Source of the DNA: Plenodomus lindquistii
Taxonomy: Eukaryota > Ascomycota > Dothideomycetes > Pleosporales > Leptosphaeriaceae
Reading direction: 5' to 3'
DNA: 64,000 bases
NCBI GenBank assembly: GCA_025504975.1
Contig: JANUWI010000005.1
Span: 2,108,001 to 2,172,000, forward strand
Under the pieces are notes generated by a model. That model made no database searches. It saw only the letters and a list, made by a program, of their open reading frames with translations, and had not been told where the DNA came from. This document shows positions 22,559 through 32,246 of the stretch, piece after piece. A program made the position numbers and the translations under genes. Within the stretch, counting starts at the first letter, position 1. Each line of letters opens with the position of its first letter.

Positions 22559-23386
22559 ATGCGTGCCTCGGTCTTCATTGCAAGCTTCGTGGCTCTTGCC
22601 GCTAGCTCTCCCGTCAACGTTCCAGTCCTCGGCGAGGTCAAGATCCCAGAGGCCGCGGGCATCACCCACAAGCCTGTCGACAAGGTGCTCAAGCGCCAGC
22701 AGCTCCCGGAGCTCCCCACCAGTCTCCCCCTTGACGTTGTCTCGAACCTTCCCATCGACATCTCCAAGCTCCCGGTCGACCTCTCTAGCCTGCCAGCTGA
22801 TGTCCTCAGCCTTGTCGACCTCTCCAAGCTGCCCGTCGATGTCACCGGTCTTCCCACCGACGTCCTCAACCTCATCGGTGACCTCCTCAACCTCGTTGAT
22901 GTCTCCAAGCTCCCTGTCAACGTCGCCAACCTCCCCGCTGACGTCCTCGACATTGTTGGCGATGTCACCGAGATCCTTGACCTCTCCAAGATCCCAGTAG
23001 ATGTGTCAAAGCTCCCCGTCCTCTCGTCCACCAAGATCCTCAGCCGCGACCTCGGCCACGCCATCGACCCTCCATCCAAGCGGCAAAGCGCCATCGACCC
23101 GAACAACGTTAGCTACGGCCCACCCGGAGGCAAGCGGGAAATTCTCGGTCTTCCTGTCCTTCCTTCCATCACCCTCCCCGAGGCCAAGAAGGTTGACATC
23201 GAGAACGTTCTCACCCAGGTCACTGGCCTTCTCACCGACCTTCTTGAGAGCGATGCTCTCCCAATCAAGGGTCTTGGTGTCGAGCAGAGCACCACCGACG
23301 CAGTCGGTGTTCCTCTCTTGGACACTATTGAACTTGCCGCTACCCTCAAGGCCGTTCTCAGCATCGTTACCGGACTCCTCGGTTAA
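22559..23386 (+). CDS. Cysteine-free secreted LPxDV repeat protein with Kex2 sites
   Basis: This is an intronless 275-aa protein with a signal peptide (MRASVFIASFVALAASSPVN). The central part (about 49-155) is built from repeated LPxDV/LPxDL blocks. Two full 27-residue units lie at 86-112 and 113-139, both starting VDxSKLPVxV, with partial copies on each side. Dibasic KR sites at 45-46, 174-175 and 192-193 fit Kex2 processing into a repeat fragment and a C-terminal domain (about 194-275). There is no cysteine in the whole protein. The regular hydrophobic/acidic alternation suggests an amphipathic solenoid or a self-assembling surface protein. It resembles Kex2-processed repeat proteins in layout, but the repeat family is not one I recognise. 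Codon use is strongly C-biased at third positions, consistent with high expression. Confidence 0.85.
   Translation: MRASVFIASFVALAASSPVNVPVLGEVKIPEAAGITHKPVDKVLKRQQLPELPTSLPLDVVSNLPIDISKLPVDLSSLPADVLSLVDLSKLPVDVTGLPTDVLNLIGDLLNLVDVSKLPVNVANLPADVLDIVGDVTEILDLSKIPVDVSKLPVLSSTKILSRDLGHAIDPPSKRQSAIDPNNVSYGPPGGKREILGLPVLPSITLPEAKKVDIENVLTQVTGLLTDLLESDALPIKGLGVEQSTTDAVGVPLLDTIELAATLKAVLSIVTGLLG
22814..22975 (+). repeat. Tandem 81-nt coding repeat (27-aa LPxDV unit)
   Basis: Two adjacent 27-codon units (residues 86-112 and 113-139) share the pattern VDxSKLPVxVxxLPxDVLxxxGD. Degenerate copies occur before (66-85) and after (140-157). Synonymous differences show the duplication is not recent. Confidence 0.75.
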
Positions 23387-23524
23387 GAGCCAGGTCCACG
23401 AAATATAAACTTCGGTGGGATAGACGGCGTTTACTTCGACGAGACGTGTATTGGTAGCTCATAGTACAAATACCCATTTGCCTTTTATATGCATGAACCG
23501 ATCCTTGACTTTGCTTTCGTGAGC

Positions 23525-25721
23525 CTATTTGTTGATCCCACTGTACATGAAGTCAGCAAGCGCTGAATCGCTCAGCACATCTTCAGCTAACCACCTCTCC
23601 ATTCCCCCTTCGCCAAAGGCAAAGTCGTTTTCAATCTGCGTAAAGAGATATTGATTCTGTTCATCCATTGTCCATGAACACGGCATGGGACCAAAATCTG
23701 AAGTGAGTGTCTGCCGATGCAGGTCCGATGGCATGGCAGTCTGCTCTTCTGTCAGAACTTTCTGCGATACTTGCTGCACAGCTGACCCTGACGATGCTCG
23801 TTCGCTGGGGGGCCGGCTAGTAGCACTTGCGAACCCGACGTCGTCCGCTTCCACCGCCAGCCGTGAGGCGGTCTCGCGATCCAGGTACTGGAAGAACAAT
23901 TGTAGAACCCAGTTTGTGACTTCCCAGGTCTTCTGTAGTTCCTGCAATCCCAATAAGCAGAGTTTTGCGCGATGTTCTGCCAGCGTCCGATTGATGCCTG
24001 CGGAACGTCGGAGGTTCGCCACGTGGATGCAGAGTGTATTGAATAGATTAGTGATGACGTGTATCTGAGCGTGGCCGATGTTGCCGCTGGGGAGCAAGTC
24101 TTCGACAATGCGAGAATTCCGCGCCGCTGCCTGTAGGGCAACATTACCGTCAACTTCTGCACTGCTCTTTTCGTCCAGGACAAAGCTCGTGCGATATAGT
24201 AGGATCAGGAGGTTGTTGTAAGCCAGATGAAGCATGCTGGCCTGGAAGCACGGCTGTTCACCGGTCTCATGATTGAGCTGCATCACCTCCGGCAAGTTGG
24301 TCCTCCATTTGTACAAATCGTCCCGGATCTTCGATCGATCTTCATCAAGCAATGTTCGTCTTGGTAGATACCCTGCGTCGACTATCTTGCCCAAAAATAT
24401 GGCCAGTTGTACCATCCCCATGATGTGGGCGGTATAACGATATACGCTTTGCTCTGGTGTCGAAGGGCTGAAAGCATTAATAAAGTCGGAGGCTGTCAGA
24501 GGTTCGATATCGCAGTCCTCGTCGCGAATACGGTTTGGAAGGCCAAGTGCGGAGCCACACTGCCGCTCACGTACGTACAACGCCCACCAAAGTCGCCTTT
24601 GTAGTCTCGTCAATTTCCCTTCCGTCTCTCCTCCGGATCGATGCAAAGCTCTTGTTTGTGACAGGCTGATGGCTGTCCCGAGCCAATGGCGTGCATCCTT
24701 CTCCAATAATGCGCCGGCTCGCCAAAAGCTCATGAGGAACAAGGCTTGGATGACTATGATCTTATTGCTCTCGTAGGTGGCGTCGTAAATGTCTTTGGCT
24801 CGGATATAAAACAACCACTTGGCTCGGTGACGATTTCCCCATCCCAAGCTTGTGAGCGTTGCCTCACCACAGTGAATGACTCCAATGAAAAGCATAGCCT
24901 GCAAAAGCAAGGGTGATACAGTTCCATCGCGGTGCAGATCCCAGAAGTCTGTTTCGTCTATGATAGCAAAGTGTGGATGGAACCACTGGAAATACGCATT
25001 CAACAGCTCTTCACGGATAGCAGTAGGTGGAAATGAGAACGCCCCTTCTACCTGAAGAGCTTTCATTCGCGCGCGGCGACGTTCGGCCTCCCACTGCGGC
25101 ACCAATGCTTCTGCCTTTGCAGTATTTGGGACAGCATGGCGAAAGACTGATTGCCTACGCTCCGCAGCTGCAGGAGAAGGCTCTTCGGTGACGTAACGTA
25201 GTGAGCTCGATTCGCCCAGGAACACAGCGTCTTCTCGATCTGGTTGCGTTGACTCTACTCGTGATAGGTCGCTGTTATGTTCGGAAGGCACAAAGGGTAT
25301 TGCGAATTGATGTTGATCTCCTGTTGAAGAGCCACTGTAGTTTAAAGGGCTGTGGAAGTTTGTTGACATGGAAGCCAACACATGAGACGCAGCGAGTTCA
25401 TCCTCATGACGTTGTGGGCTTATTAAAGGATTTGGAGAGCTGCCTTGGTTAACACGCGAGTGATCACTGGGTGTCACGATATTTTTATATACGTGCTACA
25501 CCATGCAAGGGCCATACTCACAGTTTGACCTCTACCGACCCCTCGGTGTCTGTTCGCGGCTTCCGAGGATGCTTCCCGCGCTTGGACTCGCGTGTCTCGC
25601 AATGCACACTCCCCGCTATGCAGTTACCACAAGGCTGGCGCTCGGTCACATCGCACTTGACACGCCTCGCATTGCATGTCACACAGGCCAATTTCGCGCG
25701 CTTTCTGGGTGGTCCAGACAT
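23525..25721 (-). CDS. Zn2Cys6 transcription factor, CTF1-beta-like
   Basis: The model has two exons: 25721-25522 and 25466-23525, with a 55-nt intron (GTGAGT to ACCCAG), giving 713 aa. The Zn cluster lies wholly in exon 1: Cys13-x2-Cys16-x6-Cys23-x7-Cys31-x2-Cys34-x6-Cys41. It is preceded and followed by basic residues (PPRKRAK, KRGKHPRK). The fungal-specific TF domain contains AYFQWFHPHFAIIDETDFW and WWALYVRERQCGSALGLP, as in cutinase transcription factor 1-beta relatives. A start further upstream (25898) is open but would put unlikely sequence before the cluster, so the ATG next to it is preferred. The 3' end converges with the LPxDV gene 138 bases away. Target genes are unknown. Confidence 0.87.
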
Positions 25722-26107
25722 GTTGCCGAGAGGAAGAGATGGAACTGTGGGGAAGAAGGCGAAGTCGGCTATCAGAGTTGATCGATCCGGAGCTAGTGCC
25801 TTGGCGACAAACAGTTCCGCTCTCTCCAGCTCTGTACATCTTAGCCAGAGACGCAGAAAAGACTTAATGGTCCAGTAGATATTTGCTATTTTGTTCACGA
25901 AGGTCCTGACCTAATCTTCTCGAAAAGTGGTCATGTTGATGATGAGGATTGGAGTTCCAACGATGACGTCTCTATCGATATGGATATCGGCTATGCGTCG
26001 GCTGCGCTACCGCAAATACATCTTACATTGCGCGAGTACGGGCGTTTTTGCGAGCTTACGGTCAGTAGACAGAGGAATCCAAGTACTTGAGGTATCGAAA
26101 ATCCAAC
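25722..26107. other. Divergent promoter region
   Basis: This lies between the Zn2Cys6 gene (minus) and the MaoC-like gene (plus). No gene is seen. Confidence 0.4.
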
Positions 26108-27076
26108 ATGGCCTACATAACCCGGCGTCTCTTCTCCACTACCCTTCGATGTCAATCCTCCGCAGCATCAGCCTGCGATGAACTCTCCGCCCGCTTTCCC
26201 CTCTCTAAACCAATATCAATTCGCAAGCAACTCCTGGACGCAAACCAACTCCACCTCCTCAACATCACACTGAACCGTACTCCTACATCCTTCGTCCCAC
26301 CATCACATGGTACGCCAATTCCACCAGGCTACCATCTCGTGTACTTCACGCCTAGCATTGTGGAAGCAGAACTCGGTCTCGATGGCACAGATCGCACTGT
26401 TAACCCCCTGAGTCCATTTTCACGGCGCATGTGGGCGGGCGGAGAGTTGACGTGGACGCAGGACCCTAATTCCCTACTACGGATAGGTCAGGAGGTCCGC
26501 GAGACTACACGTCTACTGTCCGCGGAGCCGAAGAAGCTGAAGAATGGCGGGGAGATGCTGGTCGTTGGTGTTGAGAAGACATTTGAGAACGACGCTGGCA
26601 TTGCGCTTGTGGATAAGCGGAGCTGGGTTTTTCAGAAGGAGATTACGCCTGAGAACCCGGTCAAGGCGCCGCCGAAACCTGCAACGCAAAGTCTGCCAGA
26701 GGGGAAGCACATGAGGGATATGTGCCAGAGCGATACGACGTTGTTTCGATTCTCGGCGCTGACGTTCAACGCGCATAAGATTCATTACTTACCGGAGTGG
26801 TGTACGGAAGTAGAAGGACATCGGGGCGCAGTAGTGCATGGACCGTTGAATCTGATCCACATGCTGGACTTTTGGAGAGATACAGCAAAGGATGGGGACG
26901 TGGAGGCGGTACCAAAATCGATCGCGTATAGGGCGATGTCACCGCTGTATGTTGGTGAGCAGTATCGGATCCTCTTGGAGAATGAAGCCAATAGCGGAAG
27001 TCAAGAGACTGGATGGAAGGCGGAGATTTGGGATAGCTTTGGGAAGCAGAGTATGAAGGGCACGATCATAGAGTGA
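26108..27076 (+). CDS. Mitochondrial MaoC/HTD2-like hotdog dehydratase
   Basis: This is an intronless 322-aa protein. The ATG at 26108 gives a typical mitochondrial presequence (MAYITRRLFSTTLRCQSSAA). An upstream ATG at 26087 adds seven residues and is less likely. The body is a double hotdog: an N-terminal half with RRMWAGGELTW and VEKTFENDAGIALVDKRSWVF, and a C-terminal half with DTTLFRFSALTFNAHKIHY followed by VVHGPLNLIHML. The SALTFNAHKIHYD-like segment is the MaoC active-site region of mitochondrial 3-hydroxyacyl-thioester dehydratase (yeast Htd2, human HTD2). The enzyme would dehydrate 3-hydroxyacyl-ACP in mitochondrial fatty-acid synthesis. Mesaconyl-CoA hydratase-like relatives are an alternative. 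Confidence 0.8.
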   Translation: MAYITRRLFSTTLRCQSSAASACDELSARFPLSKPISIRKQLLDANQLHLLNITLNRTPTSFVPPSHGTPIPPGYHLVYFTPSIVEAELGLDGTDRTVNPLSPFSRRMWAGGELTWTQDPNSLLRIGQEVRETTRLLSAEPKKLKNGGEMLVVGVEKTFENDAGIALVDKRSWVFQKEITPENPVKAPPKPATQSLPEGKHMRDMCQSDTTLFRFSALTFNAHKIHYLPEWCTEVEGHRGAVVHGPLNLIHMLDFWRDTAKDGDVEAVPKSIAYRAMSPLYVGEQYRILLENEANSGSQETGWKAEIWDSFGKQSMKGTIIE

Positions 27077-27196
27077 TTGGACGTTCCAAGGGTAGACGTT
27101 CGGATGGTGCTATTAATAATGAACGCTCATCAAGATGACCGTTTACTGTTTCAATGCAATGTGATCCTTTCGCTCATTGACCGTGTACGCTTTTGT

Positions 27197-28820
27197 CTAT
27201 GCCCACTTTCCAAGCACGCTCATGAGTATTAATCCTGAGATCAACGCGAACATCGCGATTACAGTGCGCAACAGTCCCGCACTCAACAACTTCCCGTGCA
27301 TCCAGTCCCTCGCCAACATCTCTACAATACCAACCCAAGCTAGAATACCAGCGGAAAGCGCATCGAGTGTACCAATCGCAACAATCGTGCTAGGATCGTT
27401 TCCGTTGAATTGGTTGAGAACGCCGATACCAATAGCCATGCCGATCGGCGTGATGAGCATGAAGATACCTGCCATGATGCACTTTTGCAGCGTTGAGGCG
27501 GCGGCTTTGGGTAGCTCGGCGATGCACGTACCGAGAGCGATACCTTCGAACATTTGGTGGAACAGGATCACGATAAAGAGGGTGACGAAGAAACTATCGC
27601 TAGCCACTACAAGCGTGATACCGATGACTACATCGAAGGTTAGATGAGGTAGTCAAACGAGAGATATGGTAGACTTACGGATGGAGTGGAAGACGATGCC
27701 AGCTTCGAGATTCATCACATTGATCTTCTCTTCCATAGGTGTCGCCTCACGCATCGGTCCATGGGCGTGTGCGAGTCCATGACTGCGATTGAAGTCGTGA
27801 TCCGGGGTTGGAGAAGGCGTCGAGTCTGTCGTTGACTTGTTGTCTCCGCCAGCTACTGCAACCTCTGCACTTGATCCCACGTGCTTATTCTGGCGCCATT
27901 GCACGAATCGTGCGCCAAGGTAGTCCACGAAGAAGGACAAAAAGAGGCCGGCCATGAAGATGGCAGCAGTGACTCCTTCATACTCCAACTCGCCTAAACA
28001 CTCACTCCCGAACATGAGATGGGCATGCGTGAAGAGATGGATGAAGGCGGTAGATATGACGATACCAGTGCCGAACTGCTTCAAGATAACGAAGATAATG
28101 TTGTTCTGACCGATGAGATTGAAGCGGGTTGTCAGTATTGGCGTGAACACCCCAAGGCCACTGGTAACGAGAATCACGAAGAGCAGGCCAACACGAAGCC
28201 CAACGTTGTAGTCTCGTGTTGGTGCATCGCAATTGACTTCTTCTGATTCGCTGCCTCCGGTGCAGTGTCTGGCGATCGTTAGATTGTTGTACTACGCGGA
28301 CACCCACGTAACTTACTCAACACCGGCGTGGGAGTGACAATTCTCTTCAGTTCCCGCTGGCTCTGCCGCCGTCTCTCCAGAGTAATCATCGGTATGTGTG
28401 CCCGTCTCGCTCTCAGTGCCTTCGACTAGGACTTGCACATCTCGACCAGCATTATCTACACAGAACCTTTTACAGTCAGCAACGTATTGGAGTGACAACC
28501 TGGTCACTCACGTCTCGGCACCACCGTGAGTATGGCAGTCGGTATACTCAGCCTGGAACTCTTCCGTAGCGGTCGGCCCGGCAATCTGGTACTCTTCCGT
28601 ACCGTACATACACCAACTGCCAGTCATTAGCTCGGGAGTCTTGGGATGGTCATGTACATGTCCAGACTTACTTGACGGTGCTATGCGCATGACAGTCTGA
28701 CACCGCAGTAATGGTCGGTGTCGCAAGCGCAGCTGACGATGGCGGAGTTGTGGTCTGTGCAACAACGGAAGTAGCAAACAATATCACGGTCAAAACCGCA
28801 GAGCGCATGGATGAAGCCAT
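27197..28820 (-). CDS. ZIP zinc transporter with His/Cys-rich N-terminal extension (Zrt1/ZrfC type)
   Basis: The model has five exons: 28820-28672, 28616-28512, 28466-28317, 28268-27679 and 27627-27197. The introns are 55, 45, 48 and 51 nt, and the product is 474 aa. Residues 1-21 form a signal peptide ending VVAQT. The extracellular extension carries metal-ligand groups: DCHAH (42-46), WC (51-52), DCHTH (76-80) and ENCHSHAGVEHC (126-137). Eight ZIP spans follow, with STAFIHLFTHAH and the HQMFEGIALG metal site. A variable cytosolic loop between them holds HDFNRSHGLAHAHG. The long His/Cys extension is the hallmark of alkaline-active ZrfC-type transporters. It is divergent from a Pra1-like gene, the conserved partner of this transporter. 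Confidence 0.92.
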
Positions 28821-30032
28821 TGGGGGGTGCGCTTGGACTATCGAGCCAACTGAATGAATCTGGTAGCTCTTCTGACAGCGGCGCGTCTTGATATATCGAC
28901 TCTCACGTCACGACAGTGGGTTGATACAGTAAGTAGAACACAAGTACCGTGATGGAGTTACAGTACAGCAAGCATCACGAAGAGTCTTCAACAAAATCCA
29001 CACTCCGGAACGGTCATGCTTGGCTTGCCGTGGCACTGAGCACCGTGTTGGACAATGTACCTTGGCACGAATCCACTTCCTACACTTTGTCAAATCAAGT
29101 TTTGTAAATGTTTGCTTTTCTTAACCGAGACCTTTTCAAGCGCTTTCAGTATGGAGAAGGTGGGTGGTGTAGTGTGGGATCGCGAGTAGCGGCATTCTTG
29201 GCACAAACTGGGCAGTATGGCGACGCATGTGTAGTTTCCCTGGACTTTGCCACTACATTCTGAGTCAGTCCACACATGTTCGACTGTGTAACATAATTTC
29301 ATGGTGACCGTGCCACACCGTGTGAGATGTTTTGTCATCGTGCTCCCCGCTGAAGGATCGGTTGTGAGCCCGAAGATTGGCATTCATAACGATTATTTGT
29401 GCGCACGATGCGACTCCCACGCAGCCTAACACGGCCCTTCAGCCTCAAGAAGTTCATAATCCCGGGCATGACTTATAACGTGGAGATTCCTTGTGGGAAT
29501 CCTGCAACATCCCGCATATAGACTCTTAGTCTGTCCCAACGCTGGGTGTCTTCCCGGCATCTTGTCTCTTGGAAGTAGGAAGTTTTCTCCATTGGTAGTC
29601 CATCATGGTGCTCGTCCGACCAACCAGAACTACTGACTTGAGCCTCATGAGCGGTAGAAAGTAGCATGCAGGACCCCATGGAGGCCTCCGCCGGACTCAA
29701 CCATGCAAAAAGTACGTTAAGCCAAGGCGTCGGGTGAACTACTGCACGCACGTAGTGTCTTATTCGCTCTTCGATCTGATGAATAGCATGCAGCTATGGC
29801 GAAGGGGCGAAAATTCTCTGAGTATGACCGATGCAAGGTCGAAGCGAGGGTGGGATGGAGAGTACCAGAAGGAGCAAGCCACACGCTGTGGAGAAATATG
29901 AAGGTATAAAGAGCCGATGTACCTGCTTTACCAATATGCCATCCAGCTTCTTGGGACACTTCATCAAAAGTACAATTCGTCCTCTTCAGTTCTTGGATAG
30001 TCGGCCAGGTATCTCGTGTTACCAAACTCACC
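28821..30032. promoter_or_regulatory. Shared ZIP / Pra1-like promoter with PacC-type sites
   Basis: This 1.2-kb divergent region holds GCCARG (PacC/Rim101 core) at 29019-29024 (reverse), 29061-29066 (reverse), 29197-29202 (reverse), 29721-29726 and 30004-30009. It holds CAAGGT, recalled as the zinc-response core of ZafA, at 29059-29064 (reverse) and 29834-29839. One PacC-type and one CAAGGT-type site overlap. In Aspergillus and Candida this gene pair is induced by zinc starvation and alkaline pH. No gene is accepted inside the region. Confidence 0.6.
29905..29910 (+). promoter_or_regulatory. TATA box of the Pra1-like gene
   Basis: TATAAA lies about 125 bases before the ATG at 30033, immediately after an AAGGT motif. 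Confidence 0.5.
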
Positions 30033-31121
30033 ATGGCTGCTCGTCTCTCGTCCCTCATCCTCCTAGGAGCCGCCGTTGTTATCGCTAGTCCTGTCGCTCC
30101 TCGCGCACACGTGGCGACCGCCGCAGTGCCTGCTGCTGCACCAACCTCCACAGCATGGAATGCCGGCGCTGTCAATGAGTACCAGATACACGCCTCATGC
30201 AATGCTACGCAACACGCCTACATTAGGAAGGGTCTCGATGACACTCGCACTCTGTGCAGCCAAGCACGGGACCACATCCTTCGCTGGGGCAACTCCTCAG
30301 ACATCTACCGCAAGTACTTTGGTGACGCACCGACTGGTGAGCCGCTTGGGTGGTACACCAAGATTGTCGATGGAGACAAGGCGGATGTTTTGTTCCGATG
30401 TGATAACATTGACGGGAACTGCGGCCAGGCGGGTAAGCATGCACTCCCAATGTTCAAAGGAGTATGGAGTGGTTAGCTAATGGATAGTCAGGTTGGGCTG
30501 GCCACTGGCGCGGTTCGAACGCAACCTCCGAGACAGTGATCTGTGACCTCTCTTACGAGCTCCGCAGGCCTCTCGAGGGAGTTTGCATGTTCGGATACAA
30601 CGTCGCCAACGGCGCCGCCAACACCTACTGGGGATCCGATCTACTACACCGTCTGCTCCACATTCCCAGCGTCGGTGAGGGTGTTGTTGAGCACTACGGC
30701 GCGGAGGGCAAGTATCCTGGTGTTTTGTCGCTTGCAAGAGAGAATTCGACATATGCAGTCAGGAACAGCGATACTCTGCAGTACTTCGCCCTCGAAGCCT
30801 ACGCACATGATGTCGCTGTCCCAGGTATTGGATGTGCGGGCACCTTCTCTGCTACTCCTTCACCTTCGGCCAGTGCATCAGCATCTGCCACAAGCTCAGT
30901 AGTTGCCAGTGCATCTGCCACGAGCGCTGCTGCAAGCTCAGTCATCGTCAGTGCATCTGCTGCCGCTGCGGCTAGTCCGTCTCAAGTCCAAGAGGCTTGC
31001 ACTCCTCACGGCGACCACTGGTAGGTTCCCTAGTTGATCCCATTATCGAGTTGCAGCATACTGACCAGAAACCAGGCACTGCCCACCAGGCGTCCCTGTG
31101 CCCACATCTCCACCAGCCTAG
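30033..31121 (+). CDS. Pra1/Asp f 2-like secreted zinc-binding protein (zincophore)
   Basis: The model has three exons: 30033-30432, 30492-31020 and 31076-31121, with introns of 59 and 55 nt, giving 324 aa. It has a signal peptide (MAARLSSLILLGAAVVIAS). The Pra1/Asp f 2 core follows: HASCNATQ, DNIDGNCGQAG, ICDLSYELRRPLEGVCMFGY, ANTYWGSDLLHRLLHIP and NSDTLQYFALEAYAHDVA. After a Ser/Ala-rich linker (about 245-300), the small last exon completes the C-terminal metal motif CTPHGDHWHCPPG. Pra1 captures extracellular zinc and hands it to a ZIP transporter at the cell surface. The ZIP gene lies divergently next door, as in Candida (PRA1-ZRT1) and Aspergillus (aspf2-zrfC). Confidence 0.92.
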
Positions 31122-32246
31122 ATTACTCCGTTCCGCAGTTTGGAATAGGATGTGCTGTTAATTCCGGTCTCAAGGGCGAGAAACTGACGACTATATAACG
31201 CGTCTAGCGCATCAATAGACGTAATGATAATGGAATTTCTCTATCGTCGTATCCAAACGTGCCGTGAGTGTGATGTTGTCAGGTGTCATGATATCTACTA
31301 CTTTGGAATTAGACTTGCTGATATTAGTATTCAGTATTCAATATTCAGTTTGCATGGGATATTGGATGTAACCAAGGTATTCGGCGTGGTATGTTCGCCT
31401 AATATGCTGGTAATTGGCCACTCTAATCCTTTTGCATATTGCGCCACACAAACCGCGCGCGGGCTCGAGTAGGTGTTCATGGCCTGCGCTTTGACTGTTT
31501 GCTCCTGAGTGTGCCTCCATTACGGCTGTACGACACCGGCTATCAGACGCAGGCGAGACTTTGCCCTGCTTTCATCACAAGTACCAGCGTTAACACATCG
31601 CGACATTTCGCTTCGAGCGAGGTGTTTGGGCTGAGGGGGCCACCGACATCCGGCGCAGTGGTTGTTGTTCTGCGCACACTGACGCGCGACCGGGCGGTTG
31701 GGCCGCTACCAAGTACATACGTCGCAACTAACTGGACCTCCCGCCAAGCCGGTCACGTGTTTTGTTCGCATTACAGCCCGCAGCAACGATTTGCTCCGCG
31801 GGATCGCATTCCTTATCTCTCACCCCAGATGCATCGTCGCCTCAGCCTCGCGCACTGCCTTCTCTTCAACATGAGGAGACAGTCCCGGCAGTTCGCTGAC
31901 GACTCTCTCTGCATGCTGTTCTAACGCCTTCCAATCTTCTGCCGGCACGATGGACACTATACTCGCCTACCCAATTTTGCTCATGACTTGGGGAGCTGGC
32001 TTTCAGGTGAAAATGCGTGCAATCGTACAGCCTTGCCTCACATGTATTGTGGCGGTATGCGGGCGTCGTGTCGGAGGCGGTCGCAGTCCTCAGAACCAAA
32101 CAAGTGAACAAGTAAGCTGCATTGCCTACATGGCTAACATATCTCATTTTCAGAGGCTCCGTATCTTGTTCTACATCTTTCTTCGTGCCTGTCGCTTCGG
32201 GAAGAAGTACATTTTACCGTCCCAAGCTTCCTATATTTGACCCACA
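31122..32246. other. Intergenic, no gene seen
   Basis: A 161-aa frame at 31439-31924 has low-complexity, Arg-rich content and no domain. Nothing else is recognisable. Confidence 0.45.

Noticed and set aside
22540..23106. 188-codon minus-strand frame opposite the LPxDV gene
   Set aside because: It is an antisense shadow of a repetitive, C-biased coding sequence.
29090..29383. Minus-strand 97-codon frame with six cysteines inside the ZIP/Pra1 promoter
   Set aside because: It has no signal peptide, so it is not a convincing small secreted protein, and it overlaps the regulatory region.
31439..31924. 161-codon frame
   Set aside because: It is Arg/Ser-rich with no domain, no start context and no splice partner.
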